From assembly GCA_028285085.1 (NCBI GenBank), contig JANQQI010000049.1:62001-126000 (forward strand): a DNA stretch of 64,000 nucleotides. Reading direction: 5' to 3'. This document shows, piece by piece, positions 53,586-62,630 of the stretch. This DNA is from Saprospiraceae bacterium. Lineage in GTDB: Bacteria > Bacteroidota > Bacteroidia > Chitinophagales > Saprospiraceae. The notes beneath the pieces were generated by a model. The model worked only from the letters and a program-made list of their open reading frames with translations. It did not search any database and was not told the DNA's origin. The translations under genes and the position numbers were made by a program. Each line of letters opens with the position of its first letter. Position 1 is the first letter of the stretch.

Positions 53586-54986
53586 ATGTTCGGAAGTAAA
53601 TTATACCGACTCTTTAATACTTTGGCGACAAATCAACGGTTGATGCTTCGGCGATTTGTACAATCCCCTTATCACAACAAGCGGGAGGACGTCAGGAGAT
53701 TGTACGAATACTTACTCGACCACTATCGACAAGTTGAAGCCTTAGAAAAGCCACGTATTTTTGCCTTCATCTATCCCGAAAACGATACTTATGACGATGC
53801 ATTGTTGCGACAGTTATACACACAACTCCGCCGAACAATTGAAGCCTTTCTGATCCACGAAGCCATCAAAAATGATCCTGGTACCGCGCAACTGCTCCTC
53901 GCCGAAACCTACCGTCGCAAGAAAATGGATCAAAACTTCCAGCAAATCACCAAGCGAAACGCTCGCGCCCTGGAGCAATCCCCTCAACGAGACGCGAGCT
54001 ACCACGAACGCACCTACAAATTGCTCCGGGAAGAATACACCTTCGCGGCCGCTAAAGGTCGTGTCGTCCCTCTGAATTTACAAAAACTCAACGACGCACT
54101 CGACCTCCAATTCGCCGCCGAGAAACTTAAGCGGGCCTGTATGACCCTGGCCCATCGCAATGTCTTTTCGGTGGACTACACCCTTGAGTTAGTGCCGGCA
54201 ATTCTAGAGCTTTGCGAGCGCAAGCAATGGCTCCACTTCCCAGCCATCGCGGTATACTACCACGCTTATCGCGCTTTTACGGAGTCCGAGTCGATGCACT
54301 TTGTCGCACTAAAGCAAACCATTGTCAACTCCACCGAGCAATTCAGCAGCGAAGAGTTACAAGATATCTTTCTCTTTGCCATCAATTACTGCATCCGGCG
54401 GATGAACGACGGCGAAGAGCAGTACGTCGCGGAAAGCTTTGAGCTTTACCAATTGGGGCTTCAGCTTGATATTTTCGTTCTGGAGGGTTTTATCTCGCGC
54501 TTCACTTACAAAAATATTGTGTCGGCGGGCCTGCGGTTAGAACAATACAATTGGGTCGAGCAATTTATCTTTAACTATCGTGACACTTTGTTACCAAAAT
54601 ATCGCGATAGCAACTTCAACTACAATCTCGCTAAGCTCCACTTCAGCCGAGGGCATTACGAACAAGCTATGGCCTCATTGCGGCATGTTACCTACGACGA
54701 TCTCTTTTTACAGCTTGATACTAGAAACATGCTGGCCAAAATCTACTACGAGCTAAAAGAGTTCGATGCTTTGGAATCTTTGCTCGATAGCCTTCGCACC
54801 TATCTTACCCGAAAGCGAGTAATTGGTTATCACCGCAATAACTATCGCAATTTCATCCGCCTGATGTCCAAGTTGATCCGTTACAATCCCTACAGTGAAC
54901 ACGAACGGGCAAAGTTGCGCATTGAGATGACGGAAGCCAATCCACTAACGGAGCGGGAGTGGCTGCTGCGCCAACTAAAGAATTGA
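53586..54986 (+). CDS. Large helical protein, subfamily B (module 2)
   Basis: A 466-residue soluble helical protein without signal peptide, paralogous to 49077-50489 over its full length: FVQSPYHNKREDVRRLYEYL (module 1 SPAHNQRQDVVDLYEYL), RFTYKNIVSAGLRLEQYNWV, DALESLLDSLRTYLTRK and a C-terminal EREWLLRQL. It is divergent from the T9SS protein at 50562-53417. Codon use and base composition resemble the core genes, not a foreign island. Function unknown. Confidence 0.8.
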   Translation: MFGSKLYRLFNTLATNQRLMLRRFVQSPYHNKREDVRRLYEYLLDHYRQVEALEKPRIFAFIYPENDTYDDALLRQLYTQLRRTIEAFLIHEAIKNDPGTAQLLLAETYRRKKMDQNFQQITKRNARALEQSPQRDASYHERTYKLLREEYTFAAAKGRVVPLNLQKLNDALDLQFAAEKLKRACMTLAHRNVFSVDYTLELVPAILELCERKQWLHFPAIAVYYHAYRAFTESESMHFVALKQTIVNSTEQFSSEELQDIFLFAINYCIRRMNDGEEQYVAESFELYQLGLQLDIFVLEGFISRFTYKNIVSAGLRLEQYNWVEQFIFNYRDTLLPKYRDSNFNYNLAKLHFSRGHYEQAMASLRHVTYDDLFLQLDTRNMLAKIYYELKEFDALESLLDSLRTYLTRKRVIGYHRNNYRNFIRLMSKLIRYNPYSEHERAKLRIEMTEANPLTEREWLLRQLKN

Positions 54987-55046
54987 TCAGTGATTATCTT
55001 ACCTTTGCCACAACCAAGATGATAATTAACTGTTGAAAGAAGCATT

Positions 55047-55346
55047 ATGATCATTTACAACGTAACGGTAAAAATTGAGCGCAAATCCCACGCAGACTGG
55101 CTAGGATGGATGCGTGGGGTTCACATCCCTGATGTCATGGCGACGAGATTGTTCGAAGAGTACAAAATCTGTCGAATTTTGCACGAAGAACCAGAAGGTG
55201 TCACTTACGCCATCCAATACTTTTGTAAAGACATGAAAACATTCGAGCGTTACCAGCGCGAACACGCCAAGCGCCTGCAAGCGGACCATACCGAACGCTA
55301 CAAAGACCGCTTCGTCGCTTTTCGCACCTTAATGGAAGTGTTGTAG
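55047..55346 (+). CDS. DUF4286 family protein
   Basis: A 99-residue protein of the Bacteroidota family DUF4286, a dimeric alpha-beta-barrel fold: MIIYNVTVKIERKSHADWL, MRGVHIPDVMATRLF and the late FVAFRTLMEVL. Function is unknown. It is 60 bp after the helical protein stop and 18 bp before the MFS gene, so it may be co-transcribed with the latter. Confidence 0.88.
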   Translation: MIIYNVTVKIERKSHADWLGWMRGVHIPDVMATRLFEEYKICRILHEEPEGVTYAIQYFCKDMKTFERYQREHAKRLQADHTERYKDRFVAFRTLMEVL

Positions 55347-55364
55347 GGAAAGAGTTCGTTTGCC

Positions 55365-56636
55365 TTGAAGAATTTACGCGCCATTTTGCTATTGTTCCTA
55401 GCCAATTCCATTTCTGGGATTGCTCAGGGTATTAGCATGATCGCCATCCCTTGGTATTTCGCACAACAGCAAGACACCCAACGCTTCGGTTTAATTTTTA
55501 TCATTGCTAATATCCTGTCATTAGTTTGGGTACCCTATTGTGGTGTTTTCATTGATCGCTACAATCGCCGTAATATCTTCCTCATCATGACGGTAGCCTC
55601 GGGCTTGCTATTAGGCGGTGTTGCGCTTTACGGTTATCAAAGTGGTGCGTTGCCCTGGTATGCCGTAGCGGCCGTTTTTGCGTTTACTTTTCTAAACTAC
55701 AACCTTCATTATCCTAATCTATACGCTTTTGCCCAAGAGATCACGGAGCCCCGGTACTACGGCCGGGTAACATCTTTGATTGAAATACAGGGTCAATTTG
55801 CCAGCATGTTGGCCGGGGCGGGAGCAGCGATGCTTTTGGAAGGAACGACTGATGGGCAACTGACCATCTTTGGGATGGTGATGGAGCTGTCTTGGCAGAT
55901 TGAGCCTTGGTCGATCACCGAGATTATTGCTATGGATGCTTTGACTTATGGTCTCGCCTTTAGCTTAATATTATTAATTCGTTATCAGCCCATTGCCGAA
56001 CGGAAAATAGAGACTGGCAGTCTTTGGCAACGCTTAAAGGTAGGCTATCAATACCTAGTTGAACAACCCGGCATCTTCATTTTCGGCATTGCTTCCCATT
56101 CTATTTTTGTCACCGTACTAATCACGTCTTATTATCTCGGAGCCATCTATACGAAAGAACATTTACAAACCAGCGGTGCCGTCTTCGCCAGCTCTGAGCT
56201 TTTCTTTGCTTTTGGGTCACTGATGGCCGGGCTAGCCATCCGCGCTATCTTCCGACGAGTCAATATTCCGCTTTCCATCATTATGATGACGGCAGCAACG
56301 ACCTTACTCTTTGCCATTCTTACGTTAACCAAACAGGTTTGGATATTTTACATTGGGAGCTTTTTATTAGGCCTATCAAATGCCGGTACCCGCATCCAAC
56401 GTATCGTTTATCTATTCAGTACCATTCCCAACCAAATTTACGGCCGGGCGACCAGTGTATTTCGACTCATTAACATCCTCTTTCGCATCAGTTTCTTGTC
56501 TTTATTCGCCCTTTCATTTTTCCACGGCAGCGAGGGTATTGCTTATGCCTACGGTAGTTTGGGGCTCTTTCTTTTCATTACTTTGACAATTTTACTTTTC
56601 CATTACAGAAATTATACAATCAAGGGTCAACCCTAA
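55365..56636 (+). CDS. MFS transporter
   Basis: A 423-residue membrane protein with 12 predicted helices. The start is TTG (MKNLRAILLLFLANSISGIA); no usable ATG is nearby. The loop after helix 2 has the MFS-type GVFIDRYNRRNIF motif, and the family is close to MFS_1/enterobactin-exporter-like proteins. A long cytosolic loop (ARKIETGSLWQRLKVGY-like region) precedes the second half. Substrate unknown. Confidence 0.82.
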   Translation: MKNLRAILLLFLANSISGIAQGISMIAIPWYFAQQQDTQRFGLIFIIANILSLVWVPYCGVFIDRYNRRNIFLIMTVASGLLLGGVALYGYQSGALPWYAVAAVFAFTFLNYNLHYPNLYAFAQEITEPRYYGRVTSLIEIQGQFASMLAGAGAAMLLEGTTDGQLTIFGMVMELSWQIEPWSITEIIAMDALTYGLAFSLILLIRYQPIAERKIETGSLWQRLKVGYQYLVEQPGIFIFGIASHSIFVTVLITSYYLGAIYTKEHLQTSGAVFASSELFFAFGSLMAGLAIRAIFRRVNIPLSIIMMTAATTLLFAILTLTKQVWIFYIGSFLLGLSNAGTRIQRIVYLFSTIPNQIYGRATSVFRLINILFRISFLSLFALSFFHGSEGIAYAYGSLGLFLFITLTILLFHYRNYTIKGQP

Positions 56637-56773
56637 GCTCATCGTTTTGTTGAACAAGATGCCCGAAAGCTAATTATAGCAACAATGCCATCAAATTTGC
56701 GTAATTTCGCTGCCAGGCATTTTTTTTGCTATTACACTACATTTAATAGGTACTTAAAATCCTAACCAAAACC

Positions 56774-57961
56774 ATGATATTCGAACTTTCAGAAGAACAA
56801 TTAGCCGTCCAGGCGGCGGCACGCGACTTTGCACAGAAGGAGCTCAAACCTGGAGTCATTGAGCGCGATAGTAAAATGATCTACCCCACTGAACAGGTCC
56901 GTCAAATGGGAGAACTTGGCTTTTTAGGCATGATGGTCTCTCCGGAGTACGGCGGTGGCGGAATGGACTCTGTATCCTACGTACTAGCTATGGAAGAAAT
57001 TTCCAAGATTGACAATTCTTGCTCAGTGATTATGTCCGTCAACAATTCACTGGTTTGTTGGGGAATCGAAACCTTCGGCACAGAAGAACAAAAAGCAAAA
57101 TACCTTCCAAGGTTGGCTAGCGGTGAATGGATTGGCTCTTTTTGCCTATCAGAGCCCGAAGCAGGTAGCGATGCCACCAGCCAACGTACGACGGCGATCG
57201 ATAAAGGCGATCACTATCTCCTCAACGGTACTAAAAACTGGATCACTAACGGTGGTACATCAAAACTGCACTTGGTAGTCGCTCAATCCGATTTGGAAAA
57301 AGGGCACCGCGGTATCAATGTATTTATTGTAGAAGCTGATTCGGATGGTGTTTCGATTGGTGCAAAAGAAGACAAGCTGGGTATTCGCTCTTCGGATACG
57401 CACACGATTATGTATACCGACGTGAAAGTTCCTAAAGAGAATCGCATTGGTGAAGATGGCTTTGGCTTTAAGTTCGCAATGAAGGTGCTTTCTGGTGGTC
57501 GTATCGGAATTGCAGCTCAAGCTCTGGGCATTGCAGCCGGCGCCTACGAATTAGCAGTTGATTATTCCAAAGAACGCGCGGCCTTCGGTAAGCCGATCAG
57601 CAAGCACCAAGCGATTGCGTTCAAATTGGCCGACATGGCTACCGAAATCGAAGCGGCTCGCCTGCTGGTGTACCGCGCGGCCTGGATGAAAGATCAGCAT
57701 ATGAATTACGACACCGCTAGTTCCATGGCTAAGCTTTACGCCTCGGAGGTGGCCATGCGCCAAACCGTAGAAGCCGTACAAATCCACGGTGGCTATGGCT
57801 TTGTGAAAGAATACCACGTAGAACGCTTGATGCGCGATGCGAAGATTACCCAGATTTACGAAGGGACTTCAGAAATTCAGCGCCTCGTCATCTCGCGTGA
57901 TATTGTTCGAAATGGCAATCTTTACGTTCCAATCCTGCCGCCTACTGGTGTCACGGTTTAG
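56774..57961 (+). CDS. Acyl-CoA dehydrogenase
   Basis: An FAD enzyme that oxidises acyl-CoA to trans-2-enoyl-CoA, passing electrons to an electron-transfer flavoprotein. Its 395 residues show the FAD-binding CLSEPEAGSDA and WITNGG motifs and the C-terminal IYEGTSEIQRLVISR, whose Glu is the usual catalytic base for short/medium-chain enzymes. It is monocistronic with its own terminator. The short-chain (butyryl-like) type is inferred. Confidence 0.94.
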   Translation: MIFELSEEQLAVQAAARDFAQKELKPGVIERDSKMIYPTEQVRQMGELGFLGMMVSPEYGGGGMDSVSYVLAMEEISKIDNSCSVIMSVNNSLVCWGIETFGTEEQKAKYLPRLASGEWIGSFCLSEPEAGSDATSQRTTAIDKGDHYLLNGTKNWITNGGTSKLHLVVAQSDLEKGHRGINVFIVEADSDGVSIGAKEDKLGIRSSDTHTIMYTDVKVPKENRIGEDGFGFKFAMKVLSGGRIGIAAQALGIAAGAYELAVDYSKERAAFGKPISKHQAIAFKLADMATEIEAARLLVYRAAWMKDQHMNYDTASSMAKLYASEVAMRQTVEAVQIHGGYGFVKEYHVERLMRDAKITQIYEGTSEIQRLVISRDIVRNGNLYVPILPPTGVTV

Positions 57962-57996
57962 AACGTCCTATCATAGATTCATAAGATGGAAGAATT

Positions 57997-58027
57997 AGAA
58001 GGTGGCCCTGGTGTCACCTTCTTTTTT
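57997..58027 (+). terminator. Terminator of the acyl-CoA dehydrogenase gene
   Basis: GAAGGTG (57998-58004) and CACCTTC (58015-58021) form a stem directly followed by TTTTTT. Confidence 0.85.
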
Positions 58028-58144
58028 GTCTCCTTCTCACGCGAAGAATGGCCAAAATCTAAGAATATGTTTTTCTCCAACTCCCAGACAACCTATTTCG
58101 GTCAACTTACGTTTCAAAAATAGATCAACCTTAAATTTAGATAC

Positions 58145-59239
58145 ATGAAAGGCGCCTGGCGAATTGCTACTATTGCTGGAATTCCGGTCGAAATCCACTG
58201 GACCTTCGCACTATTGGGCGTCTACGTCTTTTATTTAGGGCAAACCTACGGCCTGGACTGGTCAACAATGGGATGGATTGCCTTACTCATCCTTTCGCTC
58301 TTTGCCTGTGTGATTTTGCACGAATTTGGGCATGCCCTCACGGCGCGCCGCTACGGGGTCCACACCCGCGACATTATCCTCTCCCCCATCGGCGGAGTCG
58401 CGCGCCTTGAACGCTTACCTGAAAAACCAATTCAAGAGTTTTATATCGCCCTGGCCGGCCCTATTGTCAATATTATGATTGTACTGGTCTTGCTGCCGTA
58501 TTTCTTTATCTATTCTTTGCAGGATTTCAAGACACATCTCGATGTTGGTAATTTCAGTGATCCGGTTCAGGTGATTCCATTCCTGATTTTGGGGAATATT
58601 ACGCTGGCGGGCTTCAATCTGCTCCCTGCTTTCCCAATGGACGGTGGCCGTATTTTGCGTGCCCTGTTGGCCATTCGTTGGGGCCGCCTCAAGGCGACGC
58701 GCATTGCGGCCTACCTGGGTAATTTTGCCGGGATTATGATGGTCGCTTACGGGGTTTATGCGGGTCATCTCACCTCCATTTTCATTGGTATTTTCGTCTT
58801 CATGCTCGCGATGCAAGAGTATCGAATGGTGCGTATGGAGAGCTTGTTGAAAGGCACGCCTATTTCGGAAATATTGCGGACGCAATTTACTTTGCTTCCA
58901 GCTGATGTGCCGATGAGCCAGGCGCTGGAAATCTTCCAGCATGGTCTCGAAAAGAGTTTTCTGGTCACCGACGACACTCGGGAAGTGGCCGGCGTACTAC
59001 ATGAAGCTTTTTTGGTCGAAGCACGTAAAACGAATGATATTGAGGCTCCCATTCTGGAATATACTAGCCAGCGTTTCGAGAAAGTCCAACCGGATACCTC
59101 GCTTTTTGAAATCTTTCAAAAGATGCAACATAAAGGCTATAGTATCTTGCCCGTCTACGATGAAACGGATGTTTTACTCGGCGTCGTTGATATCTCCATG
59201 CTCAATAACTTCTTGCGTTTTCAGCGAAAAACACGCTAA
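58145..59239 (+). CDS. Site-2 protease-like (M50) metalloprotease with CBS domains
   Basis: A 364-residue intramembrane zinc protease. HEFGH (about 59-63) and NLLPAFPMDGGRILRALLA (the DG zinc ligand) are the two active-site motifs in helices of the membrane core (1-220). Two CBS domains follow (about 230-360). This class is the stand-alone CBS type, whose substrates are unknown and which may respond to adenosine nucleotides. Nearby genes give no substrate. Confidence 0.9.
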   Translation: MKGAWRIATIAGIPVEIHWTFALLGVYVFYLGQTYGLDWSTMGWIALLILSLFACVILHEFGHALTARRYGVHTRDIILSPIGGVARLERLPEKPIQEFYIALAGPIVNIMIVLVLLPYFFIYSLQDFKTHLDVGNFSDPVQVIPFLILGNITLAGFNLLPAFPMDGGRILRALLAIRWGRLKATRIAAYLGNFAGIMMVAYGVYAGHLTSIFIGIFVFMLAMQEYRMVRMESLLKGTPISEILRTQFTLLPADVPMSQALEIFQHGLEKSFLVTDDTREVAGVLHEAFLVEARKTNDIEAPILEYTSQRFEKVQPDTSLFEIFQKMQHKGYSILPVYDETDVLLGVVDISMLNNFLRFQRKTR

Positions 59240-59330
59240 GCTACTCCTCCAAACGAACAAAGATTTGAGCTAATTTGCCAAATCGACCTGCCATAATTGC
59301 GTTATCTTGCTCCCATCAAGATTAGCATTT

Positions 59331-60194
59331 ATGATCAGAGATCACCAACAGTTTGAGCTTTTTAATCGAAAGGTATTTGAAAAGGCGATCGTTAAACCAC
59401 CCTTCCGATTAATTGCTGCCATGCCTAATGAAGCATGCTTTTATTACATCCTTTCTGGCTGTACTACCGTTGTAACCGCTACAGAGCGTGTAGCGATTCC
59501 ACAGGCTGACGGTTTGGTTTTACAATGCGGGAACTATCTCTGCGAATTTCTTGTGGATCAAGAAGTCGAATACTGCGAAGCCATTGCTATTCATCTGTAT
59601 CCTGAGGTTTTGAAAACTATTTATGACAAAGAATTGCCCAATTTCCTTCTCGAAGTCGATAAAATTCAACCCGTTCCGTACCAGAAAATCCCTTCATCCA
59701 CACTCCTCAAAAATTATATTGATAGTCTACTGTTTTATTTTGACCATCCTGAGCTAGTCAGCGATGAGTTACTCAAAATCAAGCTTAAGGAATTGATTCT
59801 CTTACTGGCCAAGACGGACAATGCCAAGATCATCCAATCCTTACTCGATCGCTTATTTAGCCGTAGTGCGATTGATTTCAAGGCCGTCATTGAAGCCAAT
59901 TTGTACAATAACTATAGTCTGGAAGAACTCGCAGCTCTGAGCTGTCTAAGTCTGTCTTCTTTTAAACGAGAATTTGTCAAACACTATAGTACTTCGCCGG
60001 CAAAATATATCCGGGGAAGAAAGTTGGAAAAAGCAGTTCAATTACTGAAAGGGACCTCATTGCGCATTTCTGATATCGCATTTGATTGTGGTTTTACAGA
60101 CCTCGCTCACTTCTCCAAATTGTTCCAAAAAGTATACGGCTTGGCCCCATCAACCTTTCGTACCGAAAACACTTCCGGCCATGAGCTGAAATGA
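59331..60194 (+). CDS. AraC-family transcriptional regulator
   Basis: A 287-residue regulator; I use the ATG at 59331 (MIRDHQQFELFNRK) rather than a TTG 24 bases earlier. The N-terminal ~170 residues look like a sensor domain of the ExsA-like type (DUF6597 region not certain). The C-terminal HTH pair (about 190-285) has LEELAALSCLSLSSFKREF and ISDIAFDCGFTDLAHFSKLF. It may regulate the adjacent lipoprotein gene at 60438 or act elsewhere. Confidence 0.9.
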   Translation: MIRDHQQFELFNRKVFEKAIVKPPFRLIAAMPNEACFYYILSGCTTVVTATERVAIPQADGLVLQCGNYLCEFLVDQEVEYCEAIAIHLYPEVLKTIYDKELPNFLLEVDKIQPVPYQKIPSSTLLKNYIDSLLFYFDHPELVSDELLKIKLKELILLLAKTDNAKIIQSLLDRLFSRSAIDFKAVIEANLYNNYSLEELAALSCLSLSSFKREFVKHYSTSPAKYIRGRKLEKAVQLLKGTSLRISDIAFDCGFTDLAHFSKLFQKVYGLAPSTFRTENTSGHELK

Positions 60195-60437
60195 CAAATC
60201 AATGGGCTGATCTGATAAGCAAACCATTCATCATCGCTGCACCTTTGTCCTGTACCTTTTTAATCGAAGTACTGAGGACCTTCGTCCTTTTCTATTAAAG
60301 TCATCAGGTCAAAGTTTAATCAACATTCCTACTTGGTGCCTACGTCTTTACAGATGTTATCTCCTAATAGTGATAGAAAGTACCGAAGTATCCTCAACGC
60401 GTCAATCGTCTAATTTTTCATCAAAACCTTCACCATT

Positions 60438-61310
60438 ATGTTCAGATACTTTGTATTGTGCTTAGCAATCCATTTTACGGCCTGCGGTATAGCAGATTTA
60501 CGTACTGCTGATATCAAAAAAGAAACTCAAGCTGCCGATTCAGAAAATAAGGCGCGACAACTCCTTGACCAAGCCATTAAAACACAAGGATTCGATCAAA
60601 TTTCACGTTACTCAACTTACGAAGTGATCGGAGTCGATCATTGGAAAGGGTTACTTGGAAAAATGGGGAATGTTTGGAATTGGAAAAAAGACAAAATGGC
60701 CATGCGCTTCACTGTTGGCGATTTTGATGGGCAAGTAGAAGTCTTGGAAGGCAAGAAAAAAGGATTTGTCGCCGGGATTCAATCTTGGGATTACTACGAA
60801 ATTGAAGAAGGCCGTTACAATACGGAAGTCAAAGATGACAAACGCATTTCTTTTGCCCTGGCTGCGTACCATTATTACTACGAGCTCGCCTTGCGCCTTC
60901 AACGTGCACCCTTTATCCGCTATTACGGCACAGATAAAATAGACGGTATCGAGATGGACAAAATTCTAGTTAGCTGGGGAAACAAGCGTACCAAAGATTA
61001 TGACCAATACGTACTTTGGATTAATCCCGAGAGTGGCTTGATTGAAGCCGTCACACATACTGTTCGTGATAATTATATGCCGATGACGGGCTTCCTTTAT
61101 AGCTCGGCACGCTTTACTGATTTTCGCGATGTTGAGGGCGTCATGATTCCTTTTAAACAAACCATACAATTAAAACAGCCCCGCGATAACGAGAATAAGT
61201 ATATCCATCAATTCATTATCGAATCATTCCGTTGGGATGCTTTTCCCGCCGAGCGACTCCGTCCTAATCCTAATCTTTCACCCGTTGGAGATGACAAAAT
61301 AGCCGGATAA
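60438..61310 (+). CDS. Unknown lipoprotein
   Basis: A 290-residue lipoprotein, signal with lipobox FTAC (Cys16), followed by a soluble domain with a beta-strand-rich pattern (FTVGDFDGQVEVLEGKKKG, YVLWINPESGLIEAVTHTV) reminiscent of the LolA/outer-membrane lipoprotein-sorting fold. I cannot name a family. It lies 243 bp after the AraC gene on the same strand. Confidence 0.65.
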   Translation: MFRYFVLCLAIHFTACGIADLRTADIKKETQAADSENKARQLLDQAIKTQGFDQISRYSTYEVIGVDHWKGLLGKMGNVWNWKKDKMAMRFTVGDFDGQVEVLEGKKKGFVAGIQSWDYYEIEEGRYNTEVKDDKRISFALAAYHYYYELALRLQRAPFIRYYGTDKIDGIEMDKILVSWGNKRTKDYDQYVLWINPESGLIEAVTHTVRDNYMPMTGFLYSSARFTDFRDVEGVMIPFKQTIQLKQPRDNENKYIHQFIIESFRWDAFPAERLRPNPNLSPVGDDKIAG

Positions 61311-61318
61311 AGCACGGT

Positions 61319-61353
61319 GAAGCCCCGAGTGATGTCAAAATGCTTGGGGCTTC
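61319..61353 (+). terminator. Weak terminator
   Basis: GAAGCCCC (61319-61326) and GGGGCTTC (61346-61353) form an 8-bp stem just after the lipoprotein stop, with only a short TTC run behind. Confidence 0.45.
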
Positions 61354-61387
61354 TCCAACCAAATAGTAGTGCTGCTGTTAAGTTTTC

Positions 61388-61729
61388 ATGTCGAATCAAC
61401 ACGATCAACTGGTTACCATTACCCTCATCGATCTCGCAGGTGAAGTGCATCGTTGGTCGGTTCACAAAGGCACCAATTTGCGACGGGCTCTGCTTGATCA
61501 ACAGCATACGCCCTACACACGTTGGACTCAAAGCGCCAATTGCCGAGGTAATGGCTTATGTGCCACTTGTGGGGTCTGGATTGAAGTTGGGGAAACGCAG
61601 CCAAAACATTGGCACGATTGGGCCGCAAAGCGTTTTGGCTACCCTCGCTTAAGTTGTCAAGTCGAGGTAAATGAGTCGATAACCATTCGTTTAGTCAAAA
61701 AATGGATTTGGGGTAAGCGCCGGAAGTAG
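61388..61729 (+). CDS. 2Fe-2S ferredoxin-like protein
   Basis: A 113-residue beta-grasp ferredoxin. The cysteine pattern is C-x5-C-x2-C (NCRGNGLCATCG) with a fourth Cys in RLSCQV, the adrenodoxin-type spacing rather than the plant C-x4-C-x2-C. An unusual Trp/His-rich insert (QPKHWHDWAAK) lies between Cys3 and Cys4. The C-terminus is basic (KKWIWGKRRK). Partner unknown. Confidence 0.82.
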   Translation: MSNQHDQLVTITLIDLAGEVHRWSVHKGTNLRRALLDQQHTPYTRWTQSANCRGNGLCATCGVWIEVGETQPKHWHDWAAKRFGYPRLSCQVEVNESITIRLVKKWIWGKRRK

Positions 61730-61734
61730 CTCCT

Positions 61735-62550
61735 CTAGGCTTTGTTGATCGTACGCAAGGCGCGTTTTACGATGTATTGAGTCGCCTTAGTATCCGAGCT
61801 TGCTAACCAATCATCACAGACCGCTTGTACCCAATCCGGCCGGGTTTTAGAGGCATCATTAAGCCAGTTGGCGACGGCATTTTGTACATACTTCGAAGGA
61901 TCAGCTTTCAAAGGGGCCAGCAGCGGCAACCCTTTTTCCGGTTGTTCTTTCAAGATTTGGATCTTGTTGGTCCAAACGCCGATGGGCCGCGTTGCTTCGA
62001 CGGCAAAACGGCGCAAGTTTTCGTCGGTTTCCTCGATCCAAGAGGTCAACAAAGCGATTGCTTCATCCAAATGATCGGCAATATCCGCTTTGACGGCCAT
62101 AAAGGCTACTTCGCGCACCCCGGCATTGAGATCCGCAGCCAAGGTCCTGATTTTTGCTAGCTTCCCAGCCAGATCCAAAGGTTGAGATCCAATATAGAAG
62201 CAAGCCCAGCTGCGAATAATATCTGAGCCGTGGGTCATCAACCAATTTTCCGTCGTCTCAATCTCTTGATGCTGTTGGGCTTGTTCCCAAAACGTTTTCC
62301 CCAGAACTCTGGTCAGCTTCATCTGAGTCGGCTTTGGCTCTGCCAGGATAGCCGCTTTTAAAGCCGGAAACCAAGCGCGGCGTGGCTTATCTAGTGTTTT
62401 TTCCAACAGCGTCATCGGATCAACCGCTAACCACTCAACCAAATTCTTGGTTTCCATTACGCCTTGATTCAATAGCTCGAGCACTTCGGCGGGTATTTCG
62501 CTGAGTTTTCGGGCGCCTTTACGATTGAGGATTTCCGGGGACACTTTCAT
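61735..62550 (-). CDS. AlkD-like DNA alkylation repair / HEAT-repeat protein
   Basis: A 271-residue helical-repeat protein resembling AlkC/AlkD-type DNA glycosylases that excise positively charged alkylated bases. I use the ATG at 62550 (MKVSPEILNRKGARKLSEIP), since the upstream codon would be TTG. Visible HEAT-like units include LRRFAVEATRPIGVW and PSKYVQNAVANWLND, the sort of surface seen around the AlkD DNA groove. It is convergent with the ferredoxin gene. Confidence 0.8.
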   Translation of the reverse strand: MKVSPEILNRKGARKLSEIPAEVLELLNQGVMETKNLVEWLAVDPMTLLEKTLDKPRRAWFPALKAAILAEPKPTQMKLTRVLGKTFWEQAQQHQEIETTENWLMTHGSDIIRSWACFYIGSQPLDLAGKLAKIRTLAADLNAGVREVAFMAVKADIADHLDEAIALLTSWIEETDENLRRFAVEATRPIGVWTNKIQILKEQPEKGLPLLAPLKADPSKYVQNAVANWLNDASKTRPDWVQAVCDDWLASSDTKATQYIVKRALRTINKA

Positions 62551-62576
62551 GGTGAAGGGGTAGTTTTTAAACGAAG

Positions 62577-62608
62577 AAAGCAGCAACCGCGGTTGCGATC
62601 ACTGCTTT
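62577..62608 (-). terminator. Possible terminator of ompH-like gene
   Basis: AAAGCAG (62577-62583) and CTGCTTT (62602-62608) flank the palindrome CAACCGCGGTTG. It sits between the OmpH-like stop and the AlkD-like start. The U-tract is poor. Confidence 0.4.
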
Positions 62609-62630
62609 CAAAATAAGATATCTTTTGACT

